DNA from: an uncultured Finegoldia sp.
GTDB taxonomy: Bacteria; Bacillota; Clostridia; Tissierellales; Peptoniphilaceae
DNA: 22,301 bases
Direction: 5' to 3'
Assembly (NCBI RefSeq): GCF_900766215.1
Contig: NZ_CAAFUQ010000006.1
Span: 1-22,301 of the forward strand
The notes beneath the pieces are model-generated. The model was not told the DNA's origin. It saw only the letters and a program-made list of their open reading frames with translations, and searched no databases. The translations under genes were made by a program, and so were the position numbers. Positions 6,626-15,536 of the stretch are shown here, piece after piece; positions within the stretch are counted from its first letter, which is position 1, and each line of letters begins with the position of its first letter.

Positions 6626-8248
6626 ATGAATGACAAGCTAAAATTAGAATATTTTCTTGGAGAAACAAATCTGTACGATAAAAAAGAAAAGTTAGAAAAA
6701 AATAAACCGAAATCATGGTTAAAATCTGTATCTGCATTTGCAAATTCAAAAGGTGGCAAACTATTATTTGGTGTCAAGGAAGACAACACAATTGTTGGAC
6801 TGGAAGATTTTCAAAAAGATTCTGAGTTTATAAGTGAAACTATTAAAACAAAAGTAGATCCTATCCCTGAGTTTGACATGGAATTCAAGCAAATTAATGA
6901 TAGAATTATTTTGATTTTAGATATCTACCAAGGAAAAAATACTCCATATTTTGTAATTGATAGTGGTTCTAGGACAGCATTTAAAAGGGTGGGGAATCAA
7001 AGTGTAGTTGCTACAAGAATAGATTTATTGAATTTATCATTAAAAGCGGAGCACGTAAGTTTTGACTCATTGGAATTTAATAAAACAATAGATGATGTTA
7101 CTTTTAAAGAATTGGAAATAGAATACAAGAATAGGACATCCAAAACTTTCGAGACTAAAGATTTAAAATCATTTGGACTTATTAATGAAAATGGACATCT
7201 CACAATTGCAGGGGCACTTTTTGCTGACGGGCATCAACTATATCAATCAAGAGTTTTCTGCACAAGATGGAATGGATTAACAAAAGCAAATGGAAGAATT
7301 GATGCATTAGACGATCAAGAATTTGAAGGCAATATTATATATCTTTTAAAGGCATCATTGGATTTTGTCAAAAGAAACTCGAAGAAAATGTGGGGAAAAG
7401 GTCCGATATATAGAATAGAATACCCTGAATATCCTGAAAGGGCTGTCCAAGAAGCGATTGTTAATGCACTAATTCATAGGGATTATTCAGTCGTTGGAAG
7501 TGAAGTTCACATTGACATATACGATGATAGGTTAGAAATATTTTCGCCAGGAGGAATGGCAGATTTAACATTTATTCAGGATTTAAACCCTTTAAATGTT
7601 TCCTCTGTCAGAAGGAATCCTATATTAGCTGATCTTTTTGCAAGAATGGATCTGATGGAAAGACGTGGTTCGGGTCTTAGAAAAATAATTGAAGCTTATG
7701 AAGCAGAAGAAAACTTCACGAATGAATTGATGCCTGAATTTATATCTACAGAAACTAAATTCACTATAATATTAAAAAACTTAAATTATTCTGCACAAAA
7801 AGATGCACAAGGGGATACAAATGCACAAGGCGATGCACACAAAATGACACCAAAAGAAAGACGTCAAGAAATGATAAAAATACTCGAAGGAAACCCAGAG
7901 ATATCAACATTGGAACTATCAAAAATATTCTCGGTTTCAAGAAGTACAATAAGCAGAGACTTGAGGAAGTTGCAACGTGTTGCACAGGGCGATGCACAAG
8001 ACAATGCACAAAAAGATGCACATGCACAAGGAGATGTACAGAAAAATACACCAGAAAAAAGACGTCAAGAAATAATAAAAATACTCGAAGAAAACCCAGA
8101 GATATCAACATTGGAACTATCAAAAATATTCTCGGTTTCAAGAAGTACAATAAGCAGAGACTTGAAAAAGTTGCAACGTGTTGCACAGGGCGATGCACAA
8201 GATAATGCACAAAAAGATGCACATGCACAAGATGATACCCAAAAATGA
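6626..8248 (+). CDS. AlbA_2/HATPase_c_4 regulator with duplicated C-terminal HTH
   Basis: A 540-residue protein of the 'putative DNA-binding/ATP-binding' AlbA_2 family. Residues about 15-130 form the AlbA_2 (Schlafen-like) domain (SVSAFANSKGGKLLFGVKED). About 230-350 is the GHKL-type HATPase_c_4 domain, with the N-box EAIVNALIHRDY near 274-285 and RRGSGLRKIIEAYE further on. From about residue 388 the sequence is Ala-Gln-x-Asp repeats alternating with two nearly identical winged-HTH units (about 411-450 and 478-517; ISTLELSKIFSVSRSTISRD in both). One such HTH is usual in relatives; two with Q/D-rich linkers are odd. The ribosome site GGGGGT overlaps the comM stop, so translation is coupled. 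The family is often annotated as a transcriptional regulator; its ligand and targets are unknown. Confidence 0.85.
   Translation: MNDKLKLEYFLGETNLYDKKEKLEKNKPKSWLKSVSAFANSKGGKLLFGVKEDNTIVGLEDFQKDSEFISETIKTKVDPIPEFDMEFKQINDRIILILDIYQGKNTPYFVIDSGSRTAFKRVGNQSVVATRIDLLNLSLKAEHVSFDSLEFNKTIDDVTFKELEIEYKNRTSKTFETKDLKSFGLINENGHLTIAGALFADGHQLYQSRVFCTRWNGLTKANGRIDALDDQEFEGNIIYLLKASLDFVKRNSKKMWGKGPIYRIEYPEYPERAVQEAIVNALIHRDYSVVGSEVHIDIYDDRLEIFSPGGMADLTFIQDLNPLNVSSVRRNPILADLFARMDLMERRGSGLRKIIEAYEAEENFTNELMPEFISTETKFTIILKNLNYSAQKDAQGDTNAQGDAHKMTPKERRQEMIKILEGNPEISTLELSKIFSVSRSTISRDLRKLQRVAQGDAQDNAQKDAHAQGDVQKNTPEKRRQEIIKILEENPEISTLELSKIFSVSRSTISRDLKKLQRVAQGDAQDNAQKDAHAQDDTQK
7819..8220 (+). repeat. In-frame 201-bp tandem duplication inside the AlbA_2 gene
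   Basis: Two adjacent units with a period of 201 bp (67 codons) each encode an AQGD-type linker plus one winged HTH. For example, ACGTCAAGAA occurs at 7861 and again at 8062. The units differ at only a few positions. A short piece of a third unit (GCACATGCACAAG) ends the gene. Shorter repeats of GCACAA(N)6 lie within the linkers. Confidence 0.9.
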
Positions 8249-8334
8249 TACCCAAAAGCTGTGACCTACTTACAATATAGCAAACGTGATTAAGCACATA
8301 CAACAAAAATAAAATAAAAATTTAATAAACACAA

Positions 8335-8388
8335 AAATCTTCCGAACTTTAATTAATTTTCCAAAAATAAGGGCGGAGGATTTTTTTT
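8335..8388 (+). terminator. Probable rho-independent terminator after the AlbA_2 gene
   Basis: AAATCTTCCG (8335-8344) pairs with CGGAGGATTT (8374-8383; one G-T pair) and leads into a run of Ts to 8388. The loop is long (29 nt), so strength is uncertain. Confidence 0.6.
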
Positions 8389-8396
8389 AATCCAAA

Positions 8397-8471
8397 TAGT
8401 CTAAAAATGATTGATTAATATTAGAATATGGGTATAATTAGTCTAACAATAGTAGTGTTTTTTTAGACTAA
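8397..8471 (+). promoter_or_regulatory. Promoter with three TTAGWCTAA-like operator sites
   Basis: The promoter pair is TTGATT (8411-8416), a 16-nt spacer and TATAAT (8433-8438). Around it lie TAGTCTAA (8397-8404), the palindromic TTAGTCTAA (8438-8446, at the -10/+1 region) and TTAGACTAA (8463-8471). The last two are each other's reverse complement. This layout, with sites upstream of, on and downstream of the promoter, looks like a repressor-controlled operon. The regulator may be the resolvase-like HTH protein encoded in the operon; that is inference. Confidence 0.65.
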
Positions 8472-8487
8472 CAAATTGGAGGTATTT

Positions 8488-10587
8488 ATGAATCAATTAA
8501 ACATATTTGATACTGGCACAAATATTGAAAAGCTGAGAATTCTTGATGGTAGCGGTAAAAAAGCTGAAGAAGGTACGAAGCACAAGATATATCATGTTGA
8601 GCTGAAAGACATTAGCTATAAAGATGTGGAGGAGATGTTTTTCGGATTCAATGAAATCAGGGCTATTACTTTTTCTTATGACATCAAATTTGTAAATAAA
8701 ATTATGAAGATGTTTGACTATGGAGAAATTATCCTAGGCGGAAGATTTATGACCAGAAGAGATAGCGAACTTCATGAGATTACAGCAGAAGCTCATTTAC
8801 TTGCTGAAAACATGCGATTGTCAGAAATGGCAGCTGATGCTGTGAGATCAGAAAAAGATTTGGTTCAAATGATGAAAGAAGGATCTTTGTTAATAAAATC
8901 GCCTAAGTATGTTATAGATCACAGAAAAATCTACCTTCTTAAATCAGATGATGGACAAACAAGAGTAATCAAAGGCTCTGCTAATATGACAAGAAGAGCT
9001 TGGTCGGGCGATCAGCTGGAAGCTTATGAGGTGGATGACACTTTTGAGGCATACGAAGCTTATGCACAAGATTTTGAAACAGCGTGGAGCCTATCAGATG
9101 ACATACCAGAAGATGTGGTAGCATCGGAAAAGACCGATAATCCAGAAAAAGATATTCCTATAATCAAACAAGCACTGAAAACACAAAAAACCATCGTCTT
9201 AGAACAACCACAAAATAGTGGAGAAGTTTACGAAAAAATCAAATACACTATCGATGCGGATAAGATTATGGAGAAAAACAAAGAACTTGTACGAAATTTA
9301 AATACCAACTCGAAAAATGGATACATTGAAATACTGCCGAATATTATCAAAAAAATCAGCGCCAATGCAAAAAGACTAAAAAGAAAAAGGATGGATGTCA
9401 AAGAAATAGAAAAAGATTATCCGAAATTAACCTTCAACTTCGACACTAAAGAAGCTTTTTTGGAAGAAGAATCACTAGACCTAAATCCCGAAAAAGAAGA
9501 TGTAAAAAATGATATCGACTTATTATTTGAAGCTTTTGATAATTACAAGAAAGATTTCATTGGAGATGTGGACAAAGTTAGAGATTCCCACTACAAGCTT
9601 TTAAATATTTTGTTTTCTTCACCGTTTCACGCAAAAATAAGATGTATAGCTGACATAAAAAACATCCCGACATCAAGCCTACCATTATATACATTACTAG
9701 CATCCAAAGGTTCCAACACAGGTAAAAGCTTTATGACAGAATTTATTCTAAAATTAATGACCAATAAACAGCTAAAAGCATTCTCTGTTAAAACAGCACC
9801 TACAAAAGACATTGATGCCATGCTTGAGATTTACAAGGGAGTTCCGATTTTTATTGATGAAATAGACGGGCCTTATTACGCAAGACTTAAAGAAAAAATC
9901 AAAAATAGTCACCAATGTGAAATCATCCAAAGAGAAGAACAACCATTGATTATATTTGCAAGTAATAGCGTGAGTGATCCTGAAGAACCAGAAAGAAAAA
10001 GAATGCCGTTTTTGAGATATAATGCTGGACTTAGAACTGACATAGACCCACTGTCCTACGATGGAATTAGTAAAAACATGAAAGTCAAAGCGACCAACTC
10101 CTTATACAAAGAATATCTTAGAAGGATGATTACAGAAGTGGACAAGCTTATCGACTACATGATTAAATCAAATGATATCGCTGATGATTACTATCCTGAC
10201 ATGATGCAAATCTCATCCAAAACTTTAATAGATATATTCAAAGAATTTGACTAAGAACTTCCAGATTATGTAAGAGAACTCAATTGGAATGATGATTTTT
10301 CATATCATGCAAAATACATCTCCAAAGATGCCATAGAAGGAATTAAGAAACTATGGGAAAATGAACCCAAATGCTTTATAATTAAAACAAATGTTATAAT
10401 GATAACATCAGGAACTGACAAAGGCTCTAGGAAAATACTCGAAAGCTGGGCAAATTCTCTTCCTGTTGAATTTGAAGCAAAATATTCAGATAAGAAGGAT
10501 ATGTCCCAAATTACAGTGAACAGATTGGAACTTGAACAAGCATTGGGTTTTAGATTCAGTAAGTTGGTCAAGCTTTTTAGGAGGTAG
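8488..10587 (+). pseudogene. PLD-like/P-loop ATPase protein, interrupted by an in-frame TAA
   Basis: From ATG 8488 (GGAGG upstream; the TTG at 8476 overlaps that site) the frame runs 588 codons to a TAA at 10252-10254. It then continues in the same frame, without another stop, for 110 codons to TAG 10585-10587. The continuation (ELPDYVRELNWNDDF...) reads as genuine protein, so the ancestral product was about 699 residues. The N-terminal third resembles a phospholipase-D-like nuclease domain, with a YVIDHRKIYLL segment (HxK at 145-147) and IKGSANMT (163-166); the HKD motif is imperfect. A P-loop GSNTGKS (408-414) and Walker B IFIDEID (454-460) form an ATPase domain. It is first in a three-gene operon with a resolvase-like protein and an SF1 helicase. 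The short product may still be made. Confidence 0.8.
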
Positions 10588-10592
10588 TAGAG

Positions 10593-11180
10593 GTGATATT
10601 GTATATTTACACCAAAACAACAGAAGATATTTCTATTTTTGAAGACATCATGGAAATTATTCACAAAAAAGATTCAGACATATGTGTAAGTGTCGAACAC
10701 ATGAGAAGCTTTCAAGAATTAGACAAGATAAAAAACGAGATGACCAATGATGATATTTTAATTATCGGAAGCTTAAAATCCATCGGAATAAACGAAAAAG
10801 ACATCGCCAATTCTCTTAAATATTTTATTGAAAACGGGAAATATCTCGTTGTTTCTAATATAGAATCCACCTATAAATACGGTGTATCTCAGCCTATGAA
10901 TAAAGCTATTCTAAGCACAATATTAGATTCTGTTCTCTTAAACAACAAAAACATTATCGAGCTTCCTAGAAATAGAAAGATCAACTCAGGAAGAAATAAA
11001 ATTGATTTTCCAAATAATTGGGAAGAATTGTATGAGAATTGGGAAAATAATAACATTTCCTCAAAGGAATTCTTGGATAAATCTGGATTAAAAAAAGCCA
11101 CGTTTTATAATATGATTACTGAATACAAAGAAATCGTGAAAGCTAATGAAGCTTTTGTCAAAAAATATAGATTAGGATAG
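10593..11180 (+). CDS. Serine-resolvase-like protein lacking catalytic residues
   Basis: A 195-residue protein with the outline of a small serine recombinase. A Rossmann-like N-terminal part includes RSFQELDKIKNEMTNDDILI followed by GSLKSIGINEKDI, the place of the resolvase LDRLGR motif. A C-terminal HTH, FPNNWEELYENWENNNISSK...GLKKATFYNMITEY, resembles resolvase DNA-binding domains. The catalytic signature is gone: the N-terminal Y-x-R-V-S motif reads YIYTKTT, and both arginines of the LDRLGR-type motif are replaced. It is therefore probably a DNA-binding or structural protein rather than a recombinase. The start is GTG 10593 with GGAGG 8 nt upstream. It follows the PLD/ATPase gene by 5 nt and precedes the helicase gene, in one apparent operon. 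It may regulate the operon or guide its partners to DNA. Confidence 0.65.
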   Translation: MILYIYTKTTEDISIFEDIMEIIHKKDSDICVSVEHMRSFQELDKIKNEMTNDDILIIGSLKSIGINEKDIANSLKYFIENGKYLVVSNIESTYKYGVSQPMNKAILSTILDSVLLNNKNIIELPRNRKINSGRNKIDFPNNWEELYENWENNNISSKEFLDKSGLKKATFYNMITEYKEIVKANEAFVKKYRLG

Positions 11181-11265
11181 GATGATAATGGCACGATAAT
11201 TGAGATTATAATCAATGGAAATATAGAAATAATAAAAATAAAATCGATTAACAAAGGAGCATAAC

Positions 11266-14200
11266 ATGAACCAAAAAGAAAAAATATTAGAATCATGGAT
11301 TATGGTGGAGCATTTATCGGAGGGAGATATCAATTTAGGAGACACTAAACTTTTAACTTTTCAATATCTCAAGAATGATGATTTCTATGATTTATTTAAT
11401 AAAAGAATCAAATATCTTAATCTTGAACCAGATCGAAAAGGCGGAATAGTTGTATATTTTGATATTTTTAAATTCACGGAAGTAATCGATTTTTTGAGAG
11501 ATAAATTCAATCTTCCCGTATCTAATCAAGAAATCACATTGGGAAACAAATTTTCATTCGCATTGTATTTCGATAAAGATTTGAAACTAAGCTCTGATAT
11601 GACTTTTTTGACGGAAAGTTCTTACATTAGAAACTTTCACACAATTCCTTCAGAAAAAGAGTTCAAAGAGTTTGAGGAAGATTTTAGCAAAAAAATCCAA
11701 GAAATATTTGACTGTCCAGAAGATGAACCATACAAAGAATGGTTTAATAAGGCTATTTTAAACATCTTACAAACTAATAAAATAGACATTAATAACTGCA
11801 GGATGAAACCTTTGAAAAACTTGGAGACCGATGCAACTAATCTACACTCGTTTTTCGTTAATGATTTGCAAAAAGCAAAATCTGTTCAATCAAAAAACTT
11901 GAATGATTATTTGATGGGAAACAGTTCAGTCAGAAAGAATTTGGATAGTAGAAGCACATCTCCTAAGTTTAACAGGCATATTTTTGTAGATATTTTGCAG
12001 CCCAAAAACTATCCATTGTCAAGGTTTCCAAGAAATATACAATATGCACCATATTTCATGCAGCAAGTCGCTATCAATTTGTCAATAGGATACGATTCTA
12101 ATAATATGAGAAGTGTGAATGGGCCTCCTGGAACAGGGAAAACTACACTTTTAAGAGATGTTTTCTCGGAATTACTGGTAAAACAATCATATGAAATTAT
12201 ACAATTAAAAAACAAAAAAATCGCTGGTAATGATGAGACTGTTTATTGGGAAAGCGGGTCGTACAAGGCTTCAATTGGTGTGCTACCATCTCAAATAGCA
12301 GAAAATGGAATCATTGTTGCAAGTTCCAACAATGGCGCTGTAAAAAACATTGTAGATGAACTTCCTCTAATATCTGAAATTGATGAGTCATTGGTTAAAG
12401 ATTTAAAAGAAATAGATTATTTTAAAGATATCTCAAACTCTAAAGTTTCGACAAAATGGGTCAAAGAAAATGGTAAAAACATCGAAAAGTTAGAATCTGA
12501 AAAAAACTCAGAAGAAAAATTCTGGGGCTTGTTTTCTCTTGAAGGTGGAAGATCAGAAAACATGTATTATATAATCACAGTGTTAAAGCATGTGATTGAA
12601 GATTTAAAAACTAATTACATTTCAGATGATAATGTCTACAATGAATTTGAAAGAAAGTACAAGGAAGCATTGTCTTATAGAGACAAAAGGCAAAAATTAT
12701 CGGACAAAATTTTCTCTGTTGATAGATTTGAGGACGAATTATTGAATAAAAAATCGGACTTCAACAAAAATGTAAAATATAGAGAGAATGAATTGAGTAG
12801 ATTTGTAAATGAGATTAAAGGAAAAATAGAAGAATTATCTTCGAATAGGAATCAACTGAGTCAAAAAGTTGATGAATTGAACAAGGCATCGTCAAATATA
12901 AGTGAAGATAAGAAAATGATTGAAAATAGCATTGATGTTTTGAAATTACAGAAACCGGGATTTTTCCAATTTAGTAGAAAAAAATCATATGATGAACAGA
13001 TGAGAAAATATTCCGACGAGTTGCTAAAAATATTAGACAAAGAAAGATCTACAAAATCAATGCTAGATGATTTTGTAGAAGAGTTAAAAGTCGTTGAATA
13101 TCAAATTTCGTATGGAAATAAGCTTGTAGAAGATAAAAAATCACAGATTGTACAAGCAACTCAAAAAGAGGATTACGAAATAAAAAAATTAGAAGCAAAA
13201 ATTAGAGATCTGAAGGATGTATCTGTAAATACAGATGTAAATGTCTTGGATTTTTCATTGTCATATGATGACTTACAAATGAGCAATCCTTGGTTTGACG
13301 AAGAGTATCGTAGAATTCAGTCAGAATTGTTCATAAGTGCATTGAAAGTTCGAAAACAATTCTTGTATGAAAATATCAAAAATATTGAAGCTGCAACTAG
13401 AATATGGAGCAAACAACAAAATTACTTGGACAAAAACATCGTTATACAACAAGCTTGGAACTGGATAAACATGGTAGTTCCAGTTATAAGTTCCACATTT
13501 GCAAGTATGGGAAGGATGTTTTCAAATATTCAAGCAAATTCTCTTGGACATTTGTTTATTGACGAAGCTGGTCAAGCTTTGCCACAAGCAAGTGTAGGAG
13601 CAATATTTAGATGTAAGCACGTAATGGCAGTTGGAGATCCAGCACAAATCAAACCAGTCCTAACACTAGATTCATATATACTAAGCTTGTTGGGACGAAA
13701 TTATGAAGTTGGCGAAGCTTATTTATCAGAAGATGCATCAACACAGACACTTATTGACAGCGTTAGTCAATATGGATTTTACAAAAATTTGAATAATCCT
13801 GAAGATTGGATAGGAATTCCATTATGGGTGCATAGACGTTGCAAATATCCAATGTTCAACATTTCAAACGAGATTTCCTACGGTGGAAACATGGTTCAAG
13901 GCAATAAATCAGATGGAAAAGCACAGTGGTATGATGTCGGCGGATCTGCAGATAATAAATATGTGAAAGAGCAAGGAGATTTATTAGTTCAAAAAATCAG
14001 AGAATTATCAGAACATAACAAAGATATTTTAGATAAATCCAAGAAAGACCAAGTCTATGTAATATCTCCATTTAAAAATGTTGCGGATAATTTATCCAGA
14101 AAACTCGCAGCAGATCTTAAATTCACGAGATACGATAGCAAATCCAGCCCTACAAATGTGGGAACTGTACACACATTCCAAGGAAAAGAAGCACCAATAG

Positions 14201-14415
14201 TATTCTTGGTTTTAGGTGCAGATGAAAAGAGCAAAGGGGCTGCAAATTGGGCAATGGGCTCAGAAAATCCTAACATAATGAACGTATCAGCAACCAGAGC
14301 CAAAAAAGAGTTTTATATAATTGGCGACAAAAAGTTGTATTCGAATTTGGGCAGTGATGTTATAAATAAAACGATAAACGAAATTAGAAAATTTAACTCA
14401 AAAAATAATCAATAA
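11266..14415 (+). CDS. SF1 Upf1/Dna2-type helicase with coiled-coil insert
   Basis: A 1049-residue superfamily 1 helicase of the COG1112-like (Upf1/Dna2) type. The N-terminal 250 residues are unassigned. Then come motif I GPPGTGKT (286-293), motif II DEAGQ (766-770), motif III GDPAQIKP (790 on), the VGTVHTFQGKEAP motif (about 965) and the C-terminal NVSATRAKK motif (about 1006). Between motifs I and II is a long Lys/Glu-rich, probably coiled-coil stretch (roughly 470-660) that separates the helicase motifs widely. The start ATG has AAAGGAG upstream. It is intact and the last gene of the operon, ended by a strong hairpin. Helicases of this class paired with PLD nucleases occur in anti-phage systems such as Mokosh; a defence role here is inferred. 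Confidence 0.85.
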   Translation: MNQKEKILESWIMVEHLSEGDINLGDTKLLTFQYLKNDDFYDLFNKRIKYLNLEPDRKGGIVVYFDIFKFTEVIDFLRDKFNLPVSNQEITLGNKFSFALYFDKDLKLSSDMTFLTESSYIRNFHTIPSEKEFKEFEEDFSKKIQEIFDCPEDEPYKEWFNKAILNILQTNKIDINNCRMKPLKNLETDATNLHSFFVNDLQKAKSVQSKNLNDYLMGNSSVRKNLDSRSTSPKFNRHIFVDILQPKNYPLSRFPRNIQYAPYFMQQVAINLSIGYDSNNMRSVNGPPGTGKTTLLRDVFSELLVKQSYEIIQLKNKKIAGNDETVYWESGSYKASIGVLPSQIAENGIIVASSNNGAVKNIVDELPLISEIDESLVKDLKEIDYFKDISNSKVSTKWVKENGKNIEKLESEKNSEEKFWGLFSLEGGRSENMYYIITVLKHVIEDLKTNYISDDNVYNEFERKYKEALSYRDKRQKLSDKIFSVDRFEDELLNKKSDFNKNVKYRENELSRFVNEIKGKIEELSSNRNQLSQKVDELNKASSNISEDKKMIENSIDVLKLQKPGFFQFSRKKSYDEQMRKYSDELLKILDKERSTKSMLDDFVEELKVVEYQISYGNKLVEDKKSQIVQATQKEDYEIKKLEAKIRDLKDVSVNTDVNVLDFSLSYDDLQMSNPWFDEEYRRIQSELFISALKVRKQFLYENIKNIEAATRIWSKQQNYLDKNIVIQQAWNWINMVVPVISSTFASMGRMFSNIQANSLGHLFIDEAGQALPQASVGAIFRCKHVMAVGDPAQIKPVLTLDSYILSLLGRNYEVGEAYLSEDASTQTLIDSVSQYGFYKNLNNPEDWIGIPLWVHRRCKYPMFNISNEISYGGNMVQGNKSDGKAQWYDVGGSADNKYVKEQGDLLVQKIRELSEHNKDILDKSKKDQVYVISPFKNVADNLSRKLAADLKFTRYDSKSSPTNVGTVHTFQGKEAPIVFLVLGADEKSKGAANWAMGSENPNIMNVSATRAKKEFYIIGDKKLYSNLGSDVINKTINEIRKFNSKNNQ

Positions 14416-14424
14416 CCAACCTAA

Positions 14425-14451
14425 AAATCTCCCGAAAAACTCGGGAGATTT
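14425..14451. terminator. Bidirectional terminator between convergent genes
   Basis: A perfect 11-bp stem, AAATCTCCCGA (14425-14435) with TCGGGAGATTT (14441-14451), has a 5-nt loop. T-rich sequence follows in both directions, so it can serve the helicase operon (plus) and the dehydrogenase gene (minus). Confidence 0.85.
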
Positions 14452-14463
14452 GCTGTTTTACTA

Positions 14464-15429
14464 TTAAATCTTAAAATCTTTGTGAAGTCTTAGTATTTCG
14501 ACAAGCATACCGTCACGATATTTTGCAAGAGTTTCGTGAGTGTTGCCGATGTCCGCCGGTCTGTTTTTGATTGCTTCGTGAACTCCGTCGACTGTTTTCT
14601 TCTTAATCTCGTCTGTGAATTTGGTCCATGTAGCGGCATCTTCTAGCCAAGTTTCCATGGAAGGGCCGATGTGATCGAGAAGACCCTGAAGTCCATGGTC
14701 TCCTCCTCCAAGTTCAAATATTTGTCCAGGACCCATGATTGCCCATCTAATTGCAGGGCCAAATGTCAACGCAGTTTCGCAATCTTCCATACTAACGACT
14801 CCCTTGTCCACCAAATCCATCATTTCACGAAGCACCACGGCTTGAAGCCTGTTTGCTATAAAACCTGGAACTTCATTTCTGATGATGATAGGTTTCTTGC
14901 CCAATCTAGTGAATAATTCACGAAGAGCGTTCGCGGTTTCTGGGTCTGATTTTTCTCCTTGTGAAATCTCAATCAGTGGAATCAAATGAGGTGGGTTGTA
15001 AGGGTGCGCTCCGAAAATTCTTTCGGGACGTTTGGCATCTTCTGCGATTTTAGTGACAAGTAGTCCCGATGTTGCAGAACACAAAACACAATCGTCCTTT
15101 GCGTATTTTTCAAAAACTTTCACGAATTCTTTTTTAACATCGTAGTGTTCAGGAATACATTCCTCAACAATGTCTGCAAATTCAATCGCTTCTTGTTCGT
15201 TCGTAGTATAGCTGATTCTTGATAAAATCGTTTCCTTATTTTCGCTAACGACTTTTTTCTCAATCAACTCGTCCACGTATTTTTCTATAATCTTCTTAGT
15301 CTTTGCTTCACTTTCCAAGCTTCTGTTGTAACTTACAACATCCATCTTGCCCATAGCAAAAAGCAAAGTGAACGATGAACCAATTACGCCACCGCCAATT
15401 ACACAGGCTTTTTCAAAATTCTTCGCCAT
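14464..15429 (-). CDS. 3-hydroxyacyl-CoA dehydrogenase family protein
   Basis: A 321-residue NAD-dependent dehydrogenase of the 3-hydroxyacyl-CoA/L-gulonate/L-carnitine dehydrogenase family. The Rossmann loop is GGGVIG (12-17). The catalytic region reads GAHPYNPPHLIPLIEIS, with H142 and E154 at the places of the His-Glu pair, and VPGFIANRLQ carries the conserved Asn (N193). The C-terminal domain is helical, with GPAIRWAIMGP. The length suits the single-domain enzymes acting on 3-hydroxybutyryl-CoA, carnitine or gulonate. The substrate cannot be fixed from sequence alone, and no fatty-acid pathway genes are adjacent. The start is supported by AAAGGAGG. It is separated from the next minus-strand operon by a terminator, so it has its own promoter somewhere in 15430-15500. 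Confidence 0.88.
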   Translation of the reverse strand: MAKNFEKACVIGGGVIGSSFTLLFAMGKMDVVSYNRSLESEAKTKKIIEKYVDELIEKKVVSENKETILSRISYTTNEQEAIEFADIVEECIPEHYDVKKEFVKVFEKYAKDDCVLCSATSGLLVTKIAEDAKRPERIFGAHPYNPPHLIPLIEISQGEKSDPETANALRELFTRLGKKPIIIRNEVPGFIANRLQAVVLREMMDLVDKGVVSMEDCETALTFGPAIRWAIMGPGQIFELGGGDHGLQGLLDHIGPSMETWLEDAATWTKFTDEIKKKTVDGVHEAIKNRPADIGNTHETLAKYRDGMLVEILRLHKDFKI

Positions 15430-15503
15430 AAAATCCTCCTTTTGTTATATAAGTTTCGATAGCCTTCAGTAAATATATACCCAAATGAAACAGAAAGCCC
15501 CAC

Positions 15504-15530
15504 AAAAAGAGTAGCTCACATAAGCTACTC
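15504..15530 (-). terminator. Rho-independent terminator after the DUF2871-like gene
   Basis: GAGTAGCT (15509-15516) pairs with AGCTACTC (15523-15530) around 6 nt. On the minus strand it is followed by five Ts (plus-strand A-run 15504-15508). It lies 7 nt past the membrane protein's stop. Confidence 0.85.
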
Positions 15531-15536
15531 CCATAA

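Noticed and set aside
7764..8306. A 180-codon open frame on the minus strand across the HTH duplication
   Set aside because: It is the antisense shadow of the repeated AlbA_2 gene, is made of repeated hydrophobic residues produced by the repeat, and has no ribosome site or neighbours.
10593..11180. Active site-specific recombinase marking an integrated element
   Set aside because: The catalytic serine and arginines are not present, and no attachment-site repeats were noticed around it.
11204..11213. Palindrome GATTATAATC, with a TATAAT, as an internal promoter for the helicase gene
   Set aside because: No -35 box at a suitable distance and the palindrome is short and AT-only in its core; chance is likely in this base composition.
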